A DNA stretch of 64,000 nt, taken from NCBI RefSeq assembly GCF_023158935.1, contig NZ_CP096121.1, positions 248,001 through 312,000 on the forward strand, given 5' to 3'. This stretch comes from Acinetobacter portensis (lineage in GTDB: Bacteria; Pseudomonadota; Gammaproteobacteria; Pseudomonadales; Moraxellaceae). The position numbers and the translations under genes are program-made. The notes beneath the pieces were generated by a model that was not told where the DNA came from, made no database searches, and saw nothing but the letters and a program-made list of their open reading frames with translations. Shown in pieces: positions 27,558 to 36,379 of the stretch (its first letter is position 1; each line of letters begins with the position of its first letter).

Positions 27558-28596
27558 AATTTCCGGATCCATCTCTCTTTTATTGGATGCAAGAAGTAGT
27601 TTTATTGATGCTGAGTTTAAGATTTCAAACATCTTTGATGCACCGCATAAGAATGAAGTTGTTCGCTTAAATAAGAAATCACAAGCATATGTTGAAGCTA
27701 ATGGCTGGATGTCCAGATCTTCCGCATTAGAACGTTTAGAACAATGGAAAAACGTTGCGTTTAACCAATATCTAGATCCAACGATCCGCAACCAAAACAA
27801 CCAAAAAATTGTCCTTTCTCTTTTTGATTTGTCTGGCACATGGTCACAACCATGGGTTGATGCTGGCTATCAAGTATTTCGGTTTGATATACAGGCAGAT
27901 CCTTATTTTGGCGATATTAATAACTTCAGCGTGGAATTCTTTAACGAGCTTTTTGCATGCTTTGATGGTTTGGACGTTCATGCGATTTTAGCTGCATGCC
28001 CATGTACAGACTTTGCTGTTTCTGGTGCAAGACATTTTACTGCCAAAGATGCTGATGGTCGCACGTTAAGCAGTATTGAGCTGGTGTACCAAACTTTAAG
28101 AACAATTGAATTTTTTAAACCGAATATTTGGGCAATTGAGAATCCAGTAGGGCGTATTGCGAGCTTAACCGGGTTGTCGCCGTGGCGTCTGTCGTTTGAT
28201 CCGTTTCATTTTGGTGATACATACACAAAGAAAACATTATTGTGGGGCCGTTTCAATGCCGACCTACCAATTGCACCTGTTGAACCTGTTGAGGGCTCTA
28301 AAATGCACCGCCTATACGGTGGCAATAGTATTGCGACTAAGAATGCTAGAAGCGTAACGCCTGAAGGTTTTGCATACTCATTTTTCACGGCAAACAACGC
28401 ACATAGCAATTCGTTAATGACGATTTGCAACAAGTATGATCGTTTAGATCCTGAGCTTTTGAGTCGCTGTTTAAATAGCGGTTTGAGTGACTACGACATC
28501 TCTAATTTGATCGATGACGATTATTACGACTGTGATGATTATTCAGCACATCAAACATTAGAAAGTGCCGTTGAAAGCATGGGGGTGGCTGTATGA
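27558..28596 (+). pseudogene. DNA cytosine methyltransferase-like, 5' end lost
   Basis: The remaining 346 or so codons carry the catalytic AACPCTDFAVSGARHF (motif IV, PC) and AIENPVGRI (motif VI, ENP) of C5-cytosine methylases, in a phage/plasmid-type arrangement. The open frame continues upstream into the IS3-type element, so the native start is gone. A fused protein might be made, but loss of the first motif region makes activity doubtful. Confidence 0.7.
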
Positions 28597-28709
28597 ATCT
28601 GAGCAAGGTTATTCATGCTTATAGGTATCTGTCTCCAGAAGATGTACCGCATGAATTAAGAGATCTAAGCCATAAAGGGGCATTTGTAAGAGGGAATTTC
28701 TATGTATAA
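28593..28709 (+). CDS. small ORF between two methylase genes, 38 aa
   Basis: MNLSKVIHAYRYLSPEDVPHEL... begins on the stop of the first methylase (ATGA) and ends 8 bp inside the second. The tight overlaps suggest translational coupling; function unknown. Confidence 0.45.
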   Translation: MNLSKVIHAYRYLSPEDVPHELRDLSHKGAFVRGNFYV

Positions 28710-29387
28710 CTTGCTTCCACATGAATTAATCGTTGATAACTTTGCTGGCGGTGGCGGTACATCAACTGGTTTAGAACGTGCGTTCGGTAGACCGATTGAT
28801 ATTGCAATTAATCATGATCCGAAAGCCTTGGCCATGCATCGCATCAATCATCCAAAAACAAAGCACTACTGCGAGAGTGTTTGGGATGTTAACCCTGTAA
28901 AGATTACGGGCAATCAACCTGTTGGCTTGGTTTGGCTTAGTCCAGACTGTAAACATCATAGCCGTGCGAAAGGTGGCAAGCCGTTAAACAAGAAGATCCG
29001 CGGTTTAGCTTGGATTGCTTTAAGGTGGGCTGCAACAGTTCGACCACGAATCATCATGCTTGAAAACGTGGTTGAGTTTGTTGAATGGGGTGATTTGGAT
29101 AAGAACGGTAAACCGATTTTAAAGCGGAAAGGGCGAACGTTTAACTGTTTCGTGAATGCGCTCAGGTACCAAGGGTACACGGTCGAATATCGTGAACTAC
29201 GAGCATGCGACTATGGTGCACCGACATTGAGAAATAGATTTTTCTTAATTGCTCGGCGTGACAATTTACCGATCGTCTGGCCAGAACCCACACATGCTGA
29301 ATTTGACTTTTTTGCACCTCAAAAAACGAAAAAACAACCATGGAAGACAGCTGCTCAATGTGTGGACCTTAATTATGAATGTTTAAG
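28702..29387 (+). pseudogene. DNA cytosine methyltransferase, part 1 of 3
   Basis: N-terminal 229 codons: AdoMet-binding FAGGGGTSTGLERAF (motif I), SPDCKHHSRAKGG at the catalytic loop (DC in place of the usual PC), MLENVVEF (motif VI) and RNRFFLIARR (motif VIII). Coding stops at an insertion after GAATGTTTAAG. Parts 2 and 3 lie at 32765-33166 and 34119-34358, and the frame is continuous when both insertions are removed. Confidence 0.85.
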
Positions 29388-29496
29388 TTGTGTGCCCACC
29401 TGCGTAACCGCTGACGACTTGCTGAACTCCCTGAATCTGTAAAAATACGGCTTCAGTACACCAAAAGCATCCCCCACCGAAAAGTGCCTGTTGCAT
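29388..29496 (-). pseudogene. msrA: msrA 5' fragment
   Basis: [20 protein letters not shown] and on to SGYAGGHT is the N-terminus of peptide methionine sulfoxide reductase A, with the catalytic Cys in GCFWC. It is cut after 36 codons at the junction with the methylase gene. Confidence 0.85.
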
Positions 29497-29569
29497 GGTT
29501 GATTCCTCATTCAATTAAATAACTCAATCGGGCTGATGGTTAAATTCCAGCTCATCAGTATGAAAGATA

Positions 29570-29600
29570 AAAAAGCCTGTCCATACAGGCTTTTTGTAGG
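29570..29600. terminator. terminator after the META gene
   Basis: AAGCCTGT-CCAT-ACAGGCTT with flanking A and T runs. Confidence 0.8.
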
Positions 29601-29606
29601 GAAGTA

Positions 29607-30068
29607 TTAACGCGGCTGAACAGCACTTTCCAGCTGGATCAAGAGATTTCCATGGCGATCCAGTAATTTTAAGGTTTTAGCAAATACCTGATAATGCGTC
29701 ACTTTAGCTAAAGCTTCATTAAATTTCTGATCAAGCTGATCGTTGTTCATGCAAGCCATACGGGTAGTAGCCATTTGACTCAGGGTCAGCGTATCTTTTG
29801 CTGCTGTGTAGCTGCCCATAATCCGGTTACAGCTATCTGAACCTGAAACGCGCTGGGTACTGGCATCAAATTGCAGACTCGGAACATTGCGTGCGGTTGG
29901 CGCAGTCTTGATTTCAGTATTACCAATCTGGGTCGCAATCCAAGTACGATTTTGCAAAAGTTGTAAATGATTCGCGGTTTGTGTCGTGGCTGTATTGGGC
30001 ACAGTTTCGCAGCCCATGACCGTTAGAACCGAGCCTAAAATCGCGATTGCAGTTAATTTTTTTAGCAT
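29607..30068 (-). CDS. META-domain lipoprotein, 153 aa
   Basis: The signal peptide ends in a lipobox (LTVMGC, Cys about residue 20). A META/HslJ domain follows: RTWIATQIG near 42 and the conserved SGSDSCNRIMGSYTA near 80-94. Probably an outer-membrane-anchored protein of unknown role. ATG at 30068 (MLKKL) is chosen since it starts the signal peptide. Chromosomal-type passenger. Confidence 0.85.
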   Translation of the reverse strand: MLKKLTAIAILGSVLTVMGCETVPNTATTQTANHLQLLQNRTWIATQIGNTEIKTAPTARNVPSLQFDASTQRVSGSDSCNRIMGSYTAAKDTLTLSQMATTRMACMNNDQLDQKFNEALAKVTHYQVFAKTLKLLDRHGNLLIQLESAVQPR

Positions 30069-30170
30069 GAGAGATACTCTGATCATTGACTAGCTATTTG
30101 TATATAAACAAAAAAATGATCAAGGTTCCAGTTGATTTTGTATCTTTATTGAAGTGGATTTGCTACACAG

Positions 30171-31217
30171 TTATCGCATGTCGGGTTTTGGTAGGCCCTG
30201 CCGGATCAGGCGTGAATAGTCCTGACTGGAGAGATTAGCGGTGCGTTCTACCCGTGGATTGACATGTGCCCGTTGATACCAAGTGTGCATATCCCAAGAC
30301 TGTTCTAGTACTTTAAGATCATAGAGATAATTCGGTAAATAGCCGGAGGCCAGCAACCGGTAATCTGAGGGTAGCTGTTGTTGCGATATCGCCTGAACCA
30401 TATCAAAGACTAGTGTGGTGCAATTACTGGTCAGGGTATTGTACCATTTTGGCTTTTGGGCCAGCTCATCGGCCTGACGCAGATATTCCTTGAATAGCGC
30501 TTTAGCCTGAGCTTGCGGCATTTTGACTGGGAAAAAATAGACCTGTTCACCACGGACATTGCTACGGGTATAGACAATATCCTTTTCATCCGATGCGACC
30601 AGACTCAGTTCATATTTTCGGAAAAAGCCACCAATCGCTGAAAACTCTTCATTCTTTTCCTTGCGGATTTCAATCGAGAAGGTGAGTGGCTTTTGATTGG
30701 CAAAATCGAAGCTGACCAGGGTATGGGCAATTTTAGGCCCCATCCAGTAGGAAGTAATGATGTTCACGCCAGTAATCTGATTCAGATCAAAACTGCGGCT
30801 TTCCCAGCGTTCGATATAGCGACCATCGGCCTGCCAGTCAAAGTTGCGGATATTGTGTAAGGTAACCTGATCGCCTTGCTGCTCATAATGCAGAAGCTGG
30901 GAAACCTCAGGATTCCACTCTCGATCCTGACGCGCTTCCAGACTGAAATATCCTAGCAAACAGAATAAAAAGGCCAGAAGATAAAGAACGCTATCCACTT
31001 GGCGGGAGATCAGATGCCGGGTGAAATAAATCCCGAGAACGACCAGCGCAAAGGTCAGCCAGAGTCCAATCAGTATCAAGCTGCCGATTTTGCCGATGGG
31101 AAGATGAACCCACAGCATGAGGCTGAGCCACAGGCTCGACAGAATGACGAATAAAGTAAACAGGCTGCCCAGCAGCCACAGACTCCAATGTCTGGAGATA
31201 TATTCGCGTCCCTGCAT
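30171..31217 (-). CDS. DUF4105-type membrane protein, about 348 aa
   Basis: Three N-terminal membrane helices (about residues 13-34, 43-65 and 78-95) precede a periplasmic DUF4105-like domain with WYNTLTSNCTTLVFD (about 255-270), whose Asn/Cys pattern marks the family. Function unknown, possibly peptidase-like. A run of three Met codons at 31223-31217 leaves the start uncertain. Confidence 0.8.
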   Translation of the reverse strand: MQGREYISRHWSLWLLGSLFTLFVILSSLWLSLMLWVHLPIGKIGSLILIGLWLTFALVVLGIYFTRHLISRQVDSVLYLLAFLFCLLGYFSLEARQDREWNPEVSQLLHYEQQGDQVTLHNIRNFDWQADGRYIERWESRSFDLNQITGVNIITSYWMGPKIAHTLVSFDFANQKPLTFSIEIRKEKNEEFSAIGGFFRKYELSLVASDEKDIVYTRSNVRGEQVYFFPVKMPQAQAKALFKEYLRQADELAQKPKWYNTLTSNCTTLVFDMVQAISQQQLPSDYRLLASGYLPNYLYDLKVLEQSWDMHTWYQRAHVNPRVERTANLSSQDYSRLIRQGLPKPDMR

Positions 31218-31243
31218 CATCACTTTTTCATGAGAAATAGGTT

Positions 31244-31756
31244 TTATTTTCTGTAGGTTGCGAACTCAAAAGCAATGCCGGTTTTGTCATCAATATGTTG
31301 TTCTGACGCTATCTTCACAAAATCATTTGGAATTTTAGGATAAAAAATATCACCTTCAACATTTAAATCAACATGAGTAAGCTCTAGTCGATCCACAATA
31401 TTGATGGTTTGCTTGAAAATCTCACCACCACCAATAATAAAAATTGTATTTGGTTTCTCTGATGCTTGAACGTCAGGAATAGATTTCTCTAAGGCTTCTT
31501 CGATTGAATGTGCAACTTTAACGCCGTCAAAATTCCAATTATGGTTTCGAGTAATTACCCAATTTACACGTTTAGGAAGCGGACGACCAATCGAATCAAA
31601 ATTTTTACGACCAAGGATAATTACCCCACCTTGGGTAATTTCTTTAAAGTGTTTTAAATCAGGAGAAATATGCCAAGGCAGATCGTTATCCTTACCAATA
31701 CAACGTTGGTTGTCCATAGCAACCACATGTACTACTTCAAAACTTTGGAAAGTCAT
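31244..31756 (-). CDS. folA: dihydrofolate reductase, FolA/DfrA type, 170 aa
   Basis: Reduces dihydrofolate and is the target of trimethoprim. Visible residues: VAMDNQRCIGKDNDLPWHIS, catalytic Asp in PDLKHF, GRKNFDSIGRPLP, and FIIGGGEIFKQ for NADPH. It resembles Acinetobacter chromosomal FolA but is clearly not identical to the A. baumannii protein as I remember it. On a plasmid, with an IS beside it, a second copy could raise trimethoprim tolerance by dosage or by sequence change; not proven here. Confidence 0.85.
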   Translation of the reverse strand: MTFQSFEVVHVVAMDNQRCIGKDNDLPWHISPDLKHFKEITQGGVIILGRKNFDSIGRPLPKRVNWVITRNHNWNFDGVKVAHSIEEALEKSIPDVQASEKPNTIFIIGGGEIFKQTINIVDRLELTHVDLNVEGDIFYPKIPNDFVKIASEQHIDDKTGIAFEFATYRK

Positions 31757-31904
31757 AACTTAATTGTCCGGAACATATTGAATATCACATATAACAAAAT
31801 CCCGCTTTATAAAAAGCAGGATTTGGTCATGGTAACTATAAAGGAAAATAAAGCTAATTTCAGCTTAATTTAAAAATCCATTAAAGCTAAAGAATTTTTA
31901 AGTA

Positions 31905-32762
31905 GGGTCTGTTGACATTTACTGTTCATAATTAACCCTATAAAGGTAGCCATAAAAATATACAGGCTAAAGCAACAGAACTTTGATAATTTCTTTTGAG
32001 CTTGTCATATCGAGTAGCTATTCCTCTAAATTGCTTTAATCTACAAAACATATTTTCAACTAAATGCCTGATTTTATATAAATACCAGTCCATATGGTCA
32101 TTGTTCGATTGGCTATTTGTTTTCTTTGGTATATTCGCTTTAGTCCCTGTTTTCCTGATCTGTTCATGCAGTGGTTCTGAATCATAGCCTTTATCTGCAC
32201 ATACCACTTTTGTCTCTTTTAAATCTAATGTTGATATTAAATCAGGTGCAACTTTAACATCATGTGTGGTTCCATCGGTAATCATGAAATCAATAGGATT
32301 GCCATGTGCATCAACAATCAAATGTATTTTTGAGGAGTTTCCTCCTACACTTTTAGAAATAGATTGATTCGCTATACCGGCAGAATGTTGATGAGCACGT
32401 ACATGAGAGCCATCAATAAAAATCCACTCCATATCGGGGCATGAGGCTAGTAATTTGAATAATCTAAGTAACTTACCGCTGCTTGACCAACGATTAAAAC
32501 GTTTGAAAATAGAGTTGGAATGACCAAAACAAGAAGGAATATCTCGCCACGGACAGCCTGTTCTAATTCTATAGAGAATAGCTTCAATAAAATTGCGTAA
32601 ATTTGAGTTGTGGTGAATGGATAAATTACGCAGAATAACTTTCAACTTTTGCCAGTGTTGATCTGTCAGCATGGTACGAGGCATAGCGAATAGTAAAATT
32701 GGGTTTGGCGATTTGATTTTACTACTTCGCTATTTTTTTAAACTAAAAGTGTCAACACACCC
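31905..32762 (-). mobile_element. IS5-family element, 858 bp
   Basis: Ends GGGTCTGTTGACA and, inverted, GGGTGTGTTGACA, with TA on both sides. One transposase gene. It forms the right end of the captured chromosomal segment. Confidence 0.88.
31938..32684 (-). CDS. IS5-family transposase, 248 aa
   Basis: DDE transposase: first Asp in WIFIDGSHVRAHQH, second in VVCADKGYDSEP, Glu in IRHLVENMFCRLKQFRGI. The N-terminus (LTDQHWQKLKVIL, GCPWRDIP) is typical of the IS427/IS1031-like groups. Confidence 0.92.
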   Translation of the reverse strand: MPRTMLTDQHWQKLKVILRNLSIHHNSNLRNFIEAILYRIRTGCPWRDIPSCFGHSNSIFKRFNRWSSSGKLLRLFKLLASCPDMEWIFIDGSHVRAHQHSAGIANQSISKSVGGNSSKIHLIVDAHGNPIDFMITDGTTHDVKVAPDLISTLDLKETKVVCADKGYDSEPLHEQIRKTGTKANIPKKTNSQSNNDHMDWYLYKIRHLVENMFCRLKQFRGIATRYDKLKRNYQSSVALACIFLWLPL

Positions 32763-32764
32763 TA

Positions 32765-33166
32765 AGCATATTCAAGCGTAAAAAACCTTTAGCACCAGCT
32801 ACATTAGAGCGAATTGTGAGGGGGATTTTAAAATATATCGTTCACAACCCAAAACCTTACATCGTGGACAATGTGGCGCCAATTCTTACTGAGTGTGCCA
32901 ATGGTTCAAGTCGTAGATCCATGCCAATAAATGAGCCATTACGTACAATTACAGCAGAAACAAAAGGCGGTACACATGCGCTATACGTGTGTCACCTATC
33001 TAAAATGAAAAAGGGGTGCACTGGCCAAGAGCTATCAGAACCATTTCACACGTTAACGACCGTGAATCAGTTTGCGGAAGTACGTGCGCTACTTTTGAAA
33101 TTTACCGGGCAATTCAACTTTAAGAATGACTTGTTTGAACGTTTCGGCTTAATCGAAATCAATAAT
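32765..33166 (+). pseudogene. DNA cytosine methyltransferase, part 2 of 3
   Basis: The frame SIFKRKKPLAPATLERI ... with the target-recognition region (PLRTITAETKGGTHALYV, EPFHTLTTVN) continues part 1. It ends at AAT (33164-33166), where the second IS begins. Confidence 0.82.
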
Positions 33167-34115
33167 AGACTTCCTTCATAAATCATTTTTCAACCAATTT
33201 AATTGTTTATCTTTCACCCAATCTAAATTGTATATGCCAGCAAGTAAATTAAACCGCAGGTTTAATCGTTTACGACGATTTCTATATACACAAGATAAAA
33301 TCTTAAAACATTTCATCCTTCCAAATACATGCTCTACTTGAATTCGTCTACGACCAATCTCTTTATTTAACTTTTTTAATTCAGAATCTAGTTTTTCAGT
33401 TTTCTTTGCTTTAGATGGCATGAGGCATCCAAAACCCAATTTCTTTATCCCTAAATACCCCTTATCAACGATAAAAAAGGGCTTAAATTTTAATTTCCTC
33501 ATGCTTTTTTTAAATATTTTAAAATCATGCATGCTTCCATGACTTCCACATACACTCAGTATTTCACCTGTTGTATAGTGCATAGATAGCTGAAATTTAA
33601 AGGTATGTCGCTTTTTTTTACCGCTATACCATTTCTTCTGTTTTTTTTGGACGTTGAACTAATATTTCAGTTGCATCAATCACAACAACTTCCCAATCCA
33701 CTTCATCTCGATTAGGAAGTTGTTTTGGCAAGTTAAATTTTCCAGAACGGATTAAGGTATCTTCAATAACGCGTGTGATACGAATTGCACTCGTTTCAGA
33801 TACACCGTAACTCATACCAAGATGGAAAAATGTTCGATATTCTCTCCAATATTCTATACATAAGAGTAAACGATCTTCCAACGGTAATTTATGTGGTCGT
33901 CCTTTACCAATATGACAAGGTAACTCCTTATTTAGCTCGGCCAACATGAGGTTAAATGTAGCCCAACTAACACCGGTAAGCCTACGAAACTTAACGTCTG
34001 ATAATTTTTGAATATCTTTGAATTTCATCCAAAGATTATCCCTTGGATTAAATAATTTTGCTGATTAATTTAAGATCAAATAAATTGTACGTTTTTTGAT
34101 TTATGACGGAAGTCT
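33167..34115 (-). mobile_element. IS5-family element with split transposase, 949 bp
   Basis: Ends AGACTTCCTTCATAAATC and, inverted, AGACTTCCGTCATAAATC. Flanked by AAT on each side (33164-33166 and 34116-34118), and removing it with one AAT restores the methylase frame. The two reading frames suit an IS5-family group using frameshifting. Confidence 0.88.
33176..34028 (-). CDS. IS5-family transposase, two frames
   Basis: The first frame (34028-33624, 134 aa) carries the HTH region and the first Asp (VVVIDATEILVQRPKK); the second (ending 33176) carries the second Asp (FFIVDKGYLGIKK) and Glu (RRIQVEHVFGRMK). They join near the A-rich stretch around 33630, where a programmed shift is likely. Confidence 0.82.
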
Positions 34116-34118
34116 AAT

Positions 34119-34358
34119 GAACATTATTATATTGAAGACATTGGTTTTAGGATGATTCAACCATTTGAGTTGTATAAGGCTCAGGGCTTTCCAAGCAATT
34201 ACATCTTTACTCATGGTGTAGATGAAAATAACCAAAAAATTAAGCTGACGAAAACTGAGCAATACAGAATGGTAGGTAACTCAGTACCTCCAGATCTATC
34301 CCATGCACTTGTCAAAGCAAACTTTAAACATGAAATGAAATATCAAATTGCATCGTAA
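34119..34358 (+). pseudogene. DNA cytosine methyltransferase, part 3 of 3
   Basis: EHYYIEDIGFRMIQPFELYK then AQGFPSNYIF, ending with QYRMVGNSVPPDLSHAL (motifs IX-X region of C5-methylases). The uninterrupted gene would be about 440 codons. Confidence 0.82.
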
Positions 34359-34390
34359 AAAAAACCTAGCATTGATTGGTCAATGCTAGG
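34358..34390 (-). terminator. terminator of the 34416-34871 gene
   Basis: CCTAGCATTG-ACCAAT-CAATGCTAGG followed by a T run on the minus strand. A near-identical terminator lies at 49914-49949. Confidence 0.85.
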
Positions 34391-34415
34391 TGGGTATAAG
34401 ACTTTTCAGGGGCTC

Positions 34416-34871
34416 TTATATTGCAAATGCTAACTGTGCTACTGGTGGCTTTAACATGCCCATTGATGTTAATACATCAGTGTATGTACGTACAGACCAG
34501 GTATTCGTTGATATATCAAAATAGATACAACTAAAAATAGTTTTGTACTCAGCGTACAGGGTAATCAAGTCAAAGCTATCGATATTGGCATTTTCAACCC
34601 GTTCGCTATATGTTGTACTGTAAGAGACACGCGTTAGATCTTCAGGTGCAAAATAGACAATACGTGCTTTGTCGCCGTGTCGTTCGTGGTTGTATTTGAT
34701 CGTATTACACTTTGATAATCTCTCAATGTAACGGTCAAAAGATGCAGAATTTTGAACCTCTTTGTAGAGTATTTCCGCTGCATGGTAAATAAAGCAGTTG
34801 CTTAACCCAATGCCGTGCGAACTAAGGACTTTTTCTCCATCTGTTTTAAACATCGTGTAGCGTAGATACAT
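34416..34871 (-). CDS. hypothetical protein, 151 aa
   Basis: No family recognised. Soluble, Tyr-rich. It stands alone: own promoter and leader (34872-34945) and own terminator (34358-34390). It belongs to the shared-promoter set. Confidence 0.75.
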   Translation of the reverse strand: MYLRYTMFKTDGEKVLSSHGIGLSNCFIYHAAEILYKEVQNSASFDRYIERLSKCNTIKYNHERHGDKARIVYFAPEDLTRVSYSTTYSERVENANIDSFDLITLYAEYKTIFSCIYFDISTNTWSVRTYTDVLTSMGMLKPPVAQLAFAI

Positions 34872-34945
34872 CTTGAATACTCCAGGTTTTAAGCAATGAG
34901 CTTGATGTATTCATTTTAAAGACTGTTTGGGCTTTAAAATTTTTT
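34872..34945 (-). promoter_or_regulatory. shared-type promoter and leader
   Basis: -35 AATTTT (34936-34941), 17 bp, -10 TAAAAT (34913-34918); hairpin AAGC-TCATT-GCTT (34891-34903); CCTGGAG before ATG. Confidence 0.7.
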
Positions 34946-34946
34946 C

Positions 34947-34971
34947 AAAAAAAAACCTAGCTAGGCTAGGT
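34947..34971 (-). terminator. terminator of the small ORF at 34986
   Basis: CCTAG-CCTAG-CTAGG followed by nine Ts on the minus strand. Confidence 0.65.
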
Positions 34972-34985
34972 CAAAAGGGTAGAAG

Positions 34986-35132
34986 TTAATTAAATAACCT
35001 GAAGATCCAAAGTCCTAATGCTAAAAATGCTTCTTCCAGCACTTCAATCTTGGTTGTGTATTCAAGTGAATATAGATGTCCAACTTCAGTAACACTCAGT
35101 TTCATACGATTAGATAGGTCCAAGTCACTCAC
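34986..35132 (-). CDS. small hypothetical protein, 48 aa
   Basis: Read from GTG 35132 (MSDLDLSNRMKLSVTEVGHL...); an ATG at 35105 would give 39 aa. Helical C-terminus ending FLALGLWIFRLFN. A terminator follows within 15 bp, which supports a real transcript. Function unknown. Confidence 0.5.
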   Translation of the reverse strand: MSDLDLSNRMKLSVTEVGHLYSLEYTTKIEVLEEAFLALGLWIFRLFN

Positions 35133-35184
35133 ATTTAATTTGATCAGTGCATTAAACAAATAAATTAACGAAAAAAAGTTTTTT

Positions 35185-35219
35185 GATAAAGTTTTTGTGG
35201 CTAATAGATTTAATATAAT
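35185..35219 (+). promoter_or_regulatory. plus-strand promoter of the AGTTTT class
   Basis: AGTTTT (35190-35195), 18 bp, TATAAT (35214-35219), upstream of the 35254 gene. Confidence 0.65.
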
Positions 35220-35253
35220 TATCTAATTGGTTAGGTTATAAAAGGTAAAAATT

Positions 35254-35490
35254 TTGTCTAAATCTGATAATGACAACCCGTGTAAAACCAAAGAGAAACC
35301 GTTTTGGAACCATGTCAATACAGATGACTACGAAGAAGAAAACGAATATAAACACCAAGCGCCATCGTTCTTTAAGTATTTATTCAATATGTGCAGAAGC
35401 TGGCTAATAGTCATTATCGAAGTGCATATTCTTATTGGTTTTATTCTACTGGTTTTGTACATGTGGAAAGGCGTTTTAGTTTTTAATTAA
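35254..35490 (+). CDS. small membrane protein, 78 aa
   Basis: Charged N-terminal half (DDYEEENEYKHQ) and one transmembrane helix (about residues 50-72). Read from a TTG at 35254, behind AAGGTAAAAAT. No family recognised. Confidence 0.6.
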   Translation: MSKSDNDNPCKTKEKPFWNHVNTDDYEEENEYKHQAPSFFKYLFNMCRSWLIVIIEVHILIGFILLVLYMWKGVLVFN

Positions 35491-35756
35491 TAACGCTGTT
35501 TTTGAACAAACCCAATTCATGAATCTGAAAGCAGTTTGCCGTAGATATTTAACATTCAACGCTATTAAATGCTCAATCTGTTTATGCGATGAATTCCCTC
35601 TAAACCATCTGCATATACAAGTGAGTCGGTTCCTGATCTCTGGCCATGGTCTGACCAGGCCTGGAAACCAAAATCACCGCGTCAAAATTTAGTACGCGCA
35701 ACAGCCTTATATCACTTGAGTTTTTCTAAGATCTAAGTCAATTTTGAACTTCCAAT
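35491..35756 (+). other. intergenic stretch with a possible gene remnant
   Basis: An open plus-strand frame without start codon (about 35588-35733; VPDLWPWSDQAWKPKSPRQN ... SFSKI) could be a relic or a small protein from a non-standard start. Nothing else seen. Confidence 0.35.
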
Positions 35757-35760
35757 ACGA

Positions 35761-35798
35761 CCAGTAGGCAAGTGGCATGCCTACTGGTTTTTATTTTT
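35761..35798 (+). terminator. terminator
   Basis: CCAGTAGGCA-AGTGGCA-TGCCTACTGG followed by TTTTTATTTTTT. Confidence 0.85.
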
Positions 35799-35860
35799 TG
35801 ATTGATCATCAGACATGCAAGAAATAGAATTGGTATATATATTCTTTCACCGGTCTTGAG

Positions 35861-36379
35861 ATGTCAGAAAAATCAGAAATACCGCTTAAAGCTGGTGATT
35901 TAGTTGAAATTGAAGCTCTTGCTCCTGGTGCACCTAAACGCATTCCAGTGGCGTTAGAGCTGCTGTCGGCTGGATTTGCATCACCAGCACAAGATTTTAT
36001 TGAAAAGTCGGTCGATCTCAACGAAATGCTGATCACCAATGAGTACTCTACGTTTATTGGTAAAGTAGGCTCTCGTTCCATGCTAAATGCCGGTATAGAT
36101 ATTAACGATAAGCTCATAATCGATAGAAGCTTAGACGCCAAGCATCTAGATATTATTGTTGCTCAGCTAGAAACAGACTTTACCGTTAAGCGGTTGATGA
36201 TCACCAAGCAAATGTCAGCTGGTGAAATTAATGAAATTTTTGGTCCAGATGCAAAATCTATCCCTCCAGTTTGGCTTAAAGCAGAAAACCAAGAGCACTC
36301 ACATATTTTTCTAAAACCTGAACAGGAATTGATTGTGTGGGGCGTAGTGACTTACATCATTAAAGACGCACGAAAATGA
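35861..36379 (+). CDS. umuD: UmuD-like SOS mutagenesis protein, 172 aa
   Basis: Accessory subunit of error-prone DNA polymerase V. A self-cleavage region precedes SPAQDFIEKSVDLNEML (residues about 44-60). The catalytic Ser is in VGSRSMLNAG and the Lys in DFTVKRLMI. It overlaps umuC by 4 bp (ATGA). The N-terminal part is longer than E. coli UmuD (139 aa), as is common in Acinetobacter. No SOS box can be pointed to with confidence. Confidence 0.88.
   Translation: MSEKSEIPLKAGDLVEIEALAPGAPKRIPVALELLSAGFASPAQDFIEKSVDLNEMLITNEYSTFIGKVGSRSMLNAGIDINDKLIIDRSLDAKHLDIIVAQLETDFTVKRLMITKQMSAGEINEIFGPDAKSIPPVWLKAENQEHSHIFLKPEQELIVWGVVTYIIKDARK

Larger units (their letters stand above)
29388..32762. mobile_element. 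captured chromosomal segment with IS5-family element
   Basis: 3.4 kb inserted in the methylase gene: an msrA fragment, a META lipoprotein gene, a DUF4105 gene, folA and an IS5-family element at the right end. TAAG occurs on both sides (29384-29387 and 32763-32766), which may be the target duplication; a TA duplication would fit too. The genes are of chromosomal type for Acinetobacter. Confidence 0.65.
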
